A stretch of 64,000 bases of DNA, taken from contig JAYKYS010000001.1 of NCBI GenBank assembly GCA_036924285.1, forward strand, positions 44,329,501-44,393,500. The letters are read 5' to 3'. The DNA is from Asterella californica (taxonomy: Eukaryota > Streptophyta > Marchantiopsida > Marchantiales > Aytoniaceae). A program made the position numbers and the translations under genes. The notes below the pieces were generated by a model. That model searched no databases, was not told the DNA's origin, and saw nothing but the letters and a program-made list of their open reading frames with translations. This document shows positions 56,227-64,000 of this stretch, piece after piece. Numbering within the stretch: position 1 is the first letter of the stretch; each line of letters opens with the position of its first letter.

Positions 56227-58954
56227 GTTATGCTTATCTCTCAAGTTCGATATGTGTGCATCTCTGACCTCGGAGATGCAACATATCAAACGCAGAATCT
56301 TTGTTATCTTAGAAATAAAATCAGATTTCTAGACTTGTCCATGTCTTTGGACTTCAATGTGCTCTCTAGATGCTGATGCATACTATATCTATTATCTATC
56401 ATTCTATCGTCTCGTCATGTCTTGTATCCATCTATTCATCTATGAGATTTCTTTGAAGACTTAGTACGTATTTTCTGTTTCTAGAGAAGAAAACAACCGT
56501 CTCCGGTCGTAAGAAACTCTTAGACATCAGACATATAACATATGCAATATCTCTAATATGACACTCCTTCTAGATGTTTGTCTATGTAACGAGGTTTACT
56601 TAGTATAACATGTGACTGGACAATGATTACAAAAAGATCACTTAGTAACCAAAAGGATCGTCAAGATGAAAATGAGTTTGAAGAGACGACCAGATCTAAT
56701 TTATTCTTTGGAGGTTTTTTTACTGAAAACTTAAGCGGGAACTAAGATAACGAAGACAGAGAACTGTTGTGAAGTTGAGATGCTAAGATAATGACCACAT
56801 ACTGAAAGAGATAGTGCTTGTTCTCAGAGATTGATTGTAGGGTGTGCGTGTGGATAGAATGTTTCTCTAATTGAATAGATATTTTGTTCACTGGTGCTGT
56901 TCAAAAAGAGAGATAGGTAAAGTAGAGGGAGTTTCCAACCTAGAGTAGAATTCACTGTTACGTAGAGATTGCTTCTTAAAGTTCATGCAGTGGTGCAATT
57001 TGTGACCCAAACGATCCATGGATCTCCTTTAGATAAACATTTAACCTCGTGAGAATATATGAGTCCTTGATTTAATCGTTTTGTCCAGAATTAAACTTGG
57101 GTTTATGTGTTAAGCTCACTTGGTCGTGTCTTAGTGTGTGGTGGTTGGCTTATTACTTGCGTTCACTTAGATTTCCTAGTTTCAAGCTTCTAGTGATGTA
57201 TTAAAACTTGCTTATAATACTCGATGTCTCTTATGTTTAGATTGAACGCTTGGTGGCGGGAGTGCTGCCTAAATATCCTCCAGCCACCAAGCTTTAATAA
57301 TCTTCATTAAAGTTTAAAGATCTTGGATTGGAGCTTAGAACCAGTGTAGACTATAGTTGTTCTAAATAAGTTCAGTAGTTATCTCACTTTTGGCATTTGT
57401 CTATCGAAGATTTAAAGATCTGAAGACAAAAATAGTATAACGGTCTTCACGAGATTCATGTTCAACGACTAATTCATTACAAACGAAGGAGTCCTTTCCT
57501 ATGATTGGGAGTCAGTTTGTTCAACTGTTAGTCAGTCCATGCCCAAGAAGCAGTATAATACATAGGATTGACGTTTAGTTCTACACACACACACGCACAC
57601 AATAGGTTCTACATATCTGCAACCAATGGGGAGCGCGAAAGTGTAGACAGAAGTAGACAAAGATCGGCATCCTCGCGTAGTCCTGTTTAGTCTGGTGTGT
57701 CAAGGAGTAGAGTTAGGAAGCTGAAGGGGTAGCTATTGGAAGTTGATGTAGCTTCTCAGGGATTTGATTGATTACTTGTTTAGAGAAATTTTGTCTATGT
57801 CTTCTAGGGATCTGGTTTCATCTAATTCATATCCAATTGTGCATGGAAAGTTTTCCTATTGAGTGGCGATGATTGTCAAAAGTTATGTAGTGTCCAAGTT
57901 CATCTCATCCAGTGGAGCACTTCGGATCCACATACGGACTATATGTGAGATATAGATTCTCTGAGACAGAGTAGTCAAAAGTGAGAACAGAAGAAGCTAG
58001 AAGCTCTACTTGTAGTACGTTGGCTGAGTACCAAGTAGGAAACCAGGAAGTTAGGCGATGAGAATGTCAGCACATGTTTGAAATCTTGTAAAAACTTGAC
58101 CAAAGAAACAATGAGTGGTAGTTAACTCCATGTTGTCTCGAGAGGAAAATCTAATGTACACAGAAGCTGACGGATCGCTTCTTATCACATCAGAAGACGT
58201 CATCTTCAACAAGAAGATTGTTGGACTGTATGTGGAAGTATGTGTTTAATCTTCTCTCCCATATAACTACAAGCAACGATGGCTTGTTAGTCAAGATCTA
58301 GACTATAAGCATATCGGAAGATTTATTTCTCACCTTCTCCCTCCTTTTATTATTTTCTCTTCTTCTCTTCTCTTCCCATCTTCATTCTATCTTCTATCCG
58401 GTTACAGAAGCTTTGTGTGAGCATCATTGGATGTAGAGTGTCGTTGTAGTGCTGCCGAAAGATCATTTCAATAGGCAGAAGCCTGAGAAGGCTACAAAAG
58501 ACATACACCTTGAGATTAATTTAATCAGTTGAGCATCCGCAAGGATAATTTGCTGTGTGGAGTAGTAATTGGCATCTATCGAGCAGTGATAATGTTCTAA
58601 GGGTGTCAAAAGTCGAGTTGAACCACCAAAAGACGAGATTTACTTCTAGAAGCCGACGTGAGAAGATTGGAAGCTTAGCAAGGGACCAATAATCATCTTC
58701 GTTATCTTCTCAGTGTACATTTGTGTTGTATTTGAAGTAGTAGTCGTGTGTTACATTCTAGAGCATCTTGTGGAGAGTCTGGAAGCTACGTGATTGTATG
58801 AGTTAGAATGAACTTTTTGACAAAACTAGTGCGTTTGTGAGTTTGGATAGATCTTAGAACTTAGAATAGTGTAACTAGTGTAAATCTTCTTGGGGAACGA
58901 AATTTTTTATGCTATAATGGTATAAAGTAGAAATCCTAAGACATTACAATACCC
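56227..58954. other. No recognisable gene; contains R1 repeat copy 3
   Basis: 56303-56430 is the third copy of the dispersed repeat also at 12067-12302 and 15881-16002. A short (AC)n run lies near 57582-57600. The rest is A+T-rich with only tiny frames. The pol that should follow the gypsy gag at 58955-59900 is absent here. Confidence 0.5.
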
Positions 58955-59900
58955 TTATTTCGATACAAGTCTCCCTTCAAGTGCTCCACTCTTCTCCTCC
59001 AACCTTGTCAATTTGATCTCTAAATCTCTCATCTTCTTCTCCAAATATTCCATTGCTTGATTTCGCTGTGGTGTAATGGTAGTGATAAGAATAGTATGAA
59101 TCAGAATATTAGAAAAAGCAGTATGCACCACTGATTGCATTTGTGGTATCACAATTGGCGCTCTTGGTGTTTAACTTGCAACTACCTTCCCTCTTCAGTA
59201 TTCTCGTTTCGCAAGTACTCCCACTGCTTCAGTAACGTTCTTCCAATCAGATGTGAGACCATTGTCTTACGTCTGATCTTCCAATAATAACTCCAACTCT
59301 CTTTGTAGCTTGCTGTTGGTTGACTATAAAAATAGCTCCACTTTGTCATTCTCAAGTGTGAGCTTCTCCATTCAAGATAGTTGAAGAAATTGTCTCTCAC
59401 ACTCTCAAAATAATTCGGTAGCAACTAAATCATTGTTGGATTTGTTCACTCACTCCATCAATGACTTCTTAGTCACTCATTCCACATCCTCCAAAGAGTA
59501 TTTCTCCTTCAGCTGAAGAGAAAATTCCTCCCAATTAGCTCGATGAGTTTGAATGAGCTCCTTCACATGCTCTCGTAATTTCGAGACAACAACAAGCTAA
59601 AATGTCGGTATCATCTCTCTCTATGGTACCATACTCAGCTCCATCTCTCGAGAATAGAACTTCTGGTACTTGGAGATGTTTCTCTCATCAAACTGATCCA
59701 ATGTCTCCACAACCGATTGTAAAGCTATGGTAGCTAGCGCCTCTTTCCGTTGAGTAGCTCGTTATTGATCCATATATCGAGCAAATGCTTGGAACATTTG
59801 TCTTATAGCAAGATCAAGCTGTAGTGATATTGTGCCCGAAGGGTTTCCAACTCCTTGTCTCTCGGTGATGATAAAGTTATGAGAAGCACTTCACTAACTC
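58955..59900 (-). pseudogene. Ty3/gypsy gag remnant
   Basis: Read downward from the LTR, one frame with several stops carries a plant-type gypsy gag: ALATIALQSVVETLDQFDE, ISKYQKFYSREMELS, LVVVSKLREHVKELIQTH, WEEFSLQLKEKYSLEDVE, KVELFLQSTNSKLQRELELL and GLTSDWKNVTEAVGVLAKRE, then a coiled-coil-like end (59152-58955). TAG and TGA codons break it at least six times. It starts within about 100 bp of the LTR end, the normal gag position, so the adjoining LTR serves as its 5' LTR. Confidence 0.8.
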
Positions 59901-59918
59901 TCCACCCGGGAAGTTCCA
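59901..59918 (-). promoter_or_regulatory. Possible gypsy primer-binding site
   Basis: Minus-strand TGGAACTTCCCGGGTGGA begins 3 nt after the LTR end. It starts with TGG as primer sites do, but I cannot assign it to a tRNA. Confidence 0.35.
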
Positions 59919-59921
59919 CGT

Positions 59922-61942
59922 TATCGTGTCGGATATTTTGTGCGTGAAGGATGTCCAGGAAAACGCGAGGTTCCTGGCTGTGGAGATGCTGTGTGCCAAA
60001 CAGAGACAAGACAGAGAAGAACAACCACAAAAAGGAATGCTGCGATATATACCACTCTGAAAGTATGTACACTGCCAATTCTTTCTCCTAACAGCACAAA
60101 ACTGAGGAACAGACCAGAGCGGTCTGTAACCTACTTCAGAAGCCTTAAAACAAACCCCTGAATTGCAACCCTAGCCTGAAATCGCCAAAGCGTAGCTCAA
60201 AGCAAGAGAAACTTCTCTTTGCTAACAACCAGAGCCACAACAGTATCACGCGATCCAAACCCAAGTCCAAACCACATCCACACACTAGCTCTTGGCTAAA
60301 GCTAGCTACCACAAGCCATACACAACCAACTAAGTTCTTAACGAACTCAAAAGGACGAAACCTGTAGCGAAGGAACCGAAAAAGACCTATCTGGGAACTT
60401 TCTCCTTTCGCCAAACGATCTTCAAATGTTGATAGGGTCTCCTTCCCTGACTCCGTTGGCCCAAGAAACCTTCAGATCCGACTCCCGTTAGTCGAGATAT
60501 CGCCAATTTTCGATCGCAGGTGACCGAATCTTCTAAAACTCCTCCCTGCGGCTTAAAACCGCTCACACCGCATAAACGGATCGTCTAAACTGATATCTGT
60601 CTTCGCAAGTAGGTAGATCTGGCTATCCTTAACCCAACAAGACTCCAAACAAGCCGTATGGAGTTCCCCTTGCAAAACTACTCGAGAAATTTGATCGCAG
60701 GCTACAAAAAACTGACGTAAATCGGCTCCCTGCGGCTCAAATTCGCTCACCACACCCAAACCAACAATCCAATTCACTTACAGTCTTCTCCTATGCGTAC
60801 ATGAGGACTCCCTGATCGTGTAGGCACCAAGAACGAAGAACTTGGCTCACCGATCGCGAAGAACAATCCAATCTCAGGTCGCAGGCGATGAAAACCTGAT
60901 GCAAGCGCTTCCCTGCGAGTCAATTTCTCTCACAACTCCCAAACCGCCCGATGAAACTTTGTATCGTCTTCAATTTCCTGAAGAACTCGTTGTTCTGATC
61001 CCGATGGATCCAAGGACAGCAAGTTTGGACTCCGGAACGGCCCAAACGGTCCAACTCTCCTTCACAGATAACTGAAAACCCCAAATCTTTTTCCTGCGTC
61101 TCAATTTCCCTCAGAACACAACCCCCGATCCGTCTCTTCAAGAACCGTCTTAACCTGTGCGTAGCCTGCACAGATCTGAACCCGATGACACCTTGCGCGC
61201 GTGTATTGGACTTCCCAATTCTCCAAAACATCCACCGACAGGTCGCAGGAACAAGCAAGCCCCTTAAGCAACCCCCTTGCAACAGTCTGTACGTACGAAG
61301 TTCAACCCTCAATAATAAGAAGCAGGCCCCTTGCGTCTTTGATATAACGCCTGAAGCCCTAAATACCCAGTCATCAAGTAACTAGGGGCCTAGCTTGATT
61401 TTGCCTTTTTTCGAATCGCATAACTTCTTCTCTGGATGTCCAAACGAAATAAACAAGATGCCCATGGAAAGCTGACAACGAGCTCTATCCATCTATGCGA
61501 TAAAAGTAAAGATCCGAAGTTGCGCCAAAAGCTCGTAAGCTGGGGCCTAGCTTGTTTTCTCCATTTTTCGAGTCCTGTAACTTCTTCACTATGCGTCCAA
61601 AGGAAGTAGACAAAGTGCCTATGAAATGCTGACAAGGAGCTCTATCCACTGGTGCGATAAAAACGAAGATCCGAAGTGGTGCCAAAAACCCGTAAGCTGG
61701 GGCCTAGCTTATTTTCTCCATCTTTCGAGTCTTGTAACTTCTCCACTAGGCGCCCAAACGAAGTAGACAAGATGCCTATGGAAAGCTGACAAGGAGCTCT
61801 ACCCATCTATGCGATGAAAATGGAGATCTGAGATTGTGTCAAAATCCGTAAGCTGGAGCCTAGCTTGTCTTCTCATGAGTGTCTTTGGAGCGACAAGCAT
61901 CGAAGTTTGAATTTCAGGTAGGAGCCGGTCCACGACACGACA
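59922..61942 (-). repeat. Ty3/gypsy LTR, 2.0 kb, with internal tandem arrays
   Basis: The minus reading starts TGTCGTGTCG at 61942. Its end, CGACACGATA here and CGACACGACA in the solo copy, is the inverted repeat of the start. A purine tract abuts it at 61943-61954 and gag follows on the other side. Inside are a 184-bp tandem array (CTGCG words at 60546, 60730, 60913, 61094) and a 157-bp array (CTTCTTC words at 61424, 61581, 61738). Confidence 0.9.
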
Positions 61943-61954
61943 TCCACCCCCTCT
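61943..61954 (-). promoter_or_regulatory. Gypsy polypurine tract
   Basis: AGAGGGGGTGGA on the minus strand directly before the LTR; it primes second-strand synthesis and marks the LTR start. Confidence 0.85.
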
Positions 61955-62017
61955 GAACCTGTGCATCCTCCGGTATGCACCAGAGATACCAACCAAGGAG
62001 TGGACCGGCTTATCGTC

Positions 62018-64000
62018 CTACTTCCCATCGTAACCAACCTCACCTTCAAGATCTTCTGCATAATCCTCATCCTCAAACTGAAACTCTGTCAAGATATCTG
62101 CTAGATCGACCTCCTCATCTCTCTTTTTGAAAATCTTGACACGTTTACCTGCCACTGGTACCTTCAAGCTCGTTCCATCCAACTCTTGCAGAGCGTAAGT
62201 TGCGTTGTCATGAATCTTCTTCACCACATACGGACCAAACCATCTTCTGGAAAACTTCCGGAGTGCACTATGCTGGTTGTCTAGGCTGTTGTCATAGACT
62301 AACACCCAATCACCTTCCTTAATTTCCCTAGGTCTCAAACGATGTCGCTGATCAAATCTGACCTTGTTCTTCAACCGTGCTTCTCGCAGTCTATCCAAAG
62401 CAGTTTGGATATCCTCTGGTCTTCTCTCTAACTGCCTAATTCGAATAGCAAGAAGCTCTTCTCTAGTCAAATTGTCCTCCCAAGGTAACACACTCCATGT
62501 CAGAACATGTTCTTCAATCGGCATGATAGGCTTCTGACCTGTGATGAATTCCACCGGCATGTAACCTGTCACCGAGCTGTGCGTCGTTCTATCTGCTCAT
62601 AATGCAAATGGTAAGAGTCGAGGCCACTCGCGCACCCTTCCATTGCAAGCTTTCACCAAAGCCTTCACAATGGGTGGATGACCACGTTCACTCTTGGCAT
62701 TCCCTTCGGGGTTGTAAGCAGTTGTCAGTGACAACCTCACCCCACACCTTGCAAAGAATTCACGAGCCTCATGTGCATCTAGCTCTCCCCGATCTGCAGT
62801 GATCTTTCCCACACATCCATACCGACAAACAACCTCTTCCAAGAGAAATCTACATACCCCTTCAGTTGTCTTCGTCCGAAGCGCCCTACCCTCGACTTGA
62901 TTTGAAAGATCTTCTCTAGCAAGTACCAAGTATCTCATCTGCCACAACCCAACCGGCATAATCACCAAGTCTACCACCCACTTGAAGTGGATTGCCAACG
63001 GATAAGTCGGGTGTAATCCGTCACGATGTCGGATGTTCGAATACATCTGACATGTCAAACAAGACTCCACAAAAAATACGACATCCCTGTACATGTTTTT
63101 CCACCAATATCGCTCTTTCATCTTTGTAAAAGTGGCCCAAATCCCTCGATGTCCAGCCCAAAGACTCTCATGGAACGCCTTGAGCAACTTCTGCTGATCT
63201 TACTTGTTGCAAATCACCCGTAGCGGTACCTCACCTTTCTGCTTCGGTCGCTTCCAAAGAAACCCATCCTGCAACATGAAGTTGTAGGCCTTCCTTCGAA
63301 CTCTCCGAAACCTCTCATCCGTCCAACCTGTCTGCTTAACCATCGTACTAAGGTACTTCCCGATATCAAGTAAATCACCATCATACAACCCTTCAACAAA
63401 CAACTCATCTTCTCTTCCTGTCTGTGCAATCGAATAGAACTCTATACCCACGTCGTCATTGTCTTCTACCATCTCATCCTCCCCATCATACCGAGCTCGA
63501 GATAACATATCCGCCATCGGATTATCTTTTCCTGCAATATGTCTAAACTCCGGGTTCAACGACTTGATATATGCGATCCATCGTAACATCGCAATATCAG
63601 GGGTTGAACAATTCATGATCATCCCTAACAACGGCAAGCAATCAGTTTCAACCACCACTACTGCTCCAATCAAATACTCTTTCTCAGCTTTCATAGCTGA
63701 AACAATACCCCACAGTTCTCTCTTCACTTGCGGGTAAGCACGTTGTCGAGGACTTAACACCTTCGCTCCGAACCTAACCGCAAACCTGTCTCCATCCTCA
63801 TCATCCTGTCCGACTGCCCATCCAATTGCAACTGGACTTGTATCCACTGTAAGAACCACCGGCCTAGCACCCTTGTAATCAATCCTTCCTAGAACTAGAG
63901 GAGATGATAGTAAGGACTTCAGCTTCCTTACTGCATCAGTATGCTCTTCCTCCCATCTGAACTTATGACCCTTACGTAACAATCCATACAACGGATCCGC
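62018..64000 (-). pseudogene. Ty3/gypsy pol: RNase H and integrase, cut by window end
   Basis: One continuous minus-strand frame with two nonsense codons (TAA at 63200-63202, TGA at 62597-62599 where Trp is expected). From the window edge: end of reverse transcriptase, then RNase H with Asp in LTVDTSP, Glu in RELWGIV and Asp in VETDCLPLL; then the integrase zinc finger (HESLWAGH, then CLTCQ) and core with Asp in VVDLVIMP, Asp in ITADRGE and Glu in NAKSERGHPPIV; then a GPY/F-type C-terminus (RWFGPYVVKKI) and an acidic tail. RNase H before integrase defines Ty3/gypsy. The rest of pol and the upstream LTR lie beyond 64000. Only two point lesions are visible, so the copy is relatively well preserved. 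Confidence 0.92.

Noticed and set aside
48430..56231. Target-site duplication for copia II
   Set aside because: The 5-bp flanks ACACC and GTTAT do not match at the LTR ends I could define; either mutated or altered by recombination.

Overview
This 64-kb window is eukaryotic nuclear DNA made almost entirely of transposable elements. Coding stretches are interrupted by GT-AG introns, there are no operons, and the host gene content is minimal. A plant-type Derlin gene fragment, copia primer-binding sites matching initiator tRNA-Met, a tRNA-Asp-like primer site in another element and a Ty3/gypsy gag/pol of a kind known from plants together suggest a land plant or other streptophyte. I cannot name the species.

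Layout. 1-1.9 kb: a 171-bp tandem repeat and no recognised gene. 1.9-4.1 kb: a hAT transposase pseudogene with two in-frame TGA codons. 4.1-19.2 kb: mostly A+T-rich DNA without recognisable genes, holding small repeats, a short tailed retroposed fragment with a 14-bp target duplication, and copies of dispersed repeats. 19.2-21.3 kb: a MITE-like element and weak exon candidates. 21.29-32.82 kb: a complete Mutator-like element (MULE) with 80-bp terminal inverted repeats and a perfect 9-bp target duplication. It carries its own decayed transposase, a captured intron-containing Derlin (DER1) gene fragment, other apparent exon fragments, a large imperfect inverted repeat around a 166-bp satellite array, and a 15-bp hairpin with a UUCG loop.

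33.20-44.01 kb: Ty1/copia element I (minus strand, 251-bp LTRs). Inside it, at 37.23-41.63 kb, sits a younger LTR element with 913-917-bp LTRs, only gag-like coding and no pol. 44.0-48.4 kb: small repeats and an unidentified intron-rich candidate gene on the minus strand (46.2-48.1 kb). 48.44-56.23 kb: a second, older copia element, whose gag is split by a truncated solo gypsy LTR (53.93-55.75 kb). 56.2-58.9 kb: no gene. 58.95-64.0 kb: gypsy sequence on the minus strand, with a 2.0-kb LTR (59.92-61.94 kb) joined to a gag remnant on one side and the 3' end of pol on the other; pol runs off the window end.

The genes do not form a pathway; the window is a layered record of insertion, nesting, recombination and decay. 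The observations most worth following are the MULE that captured Derlin, the big inverted repeat with its satellite core, and the arrays of consecutive short GC-rich hairpins found at the same place, between protease and integrase, in both copia elements. All calls come from reading the sequence; no database search was run.
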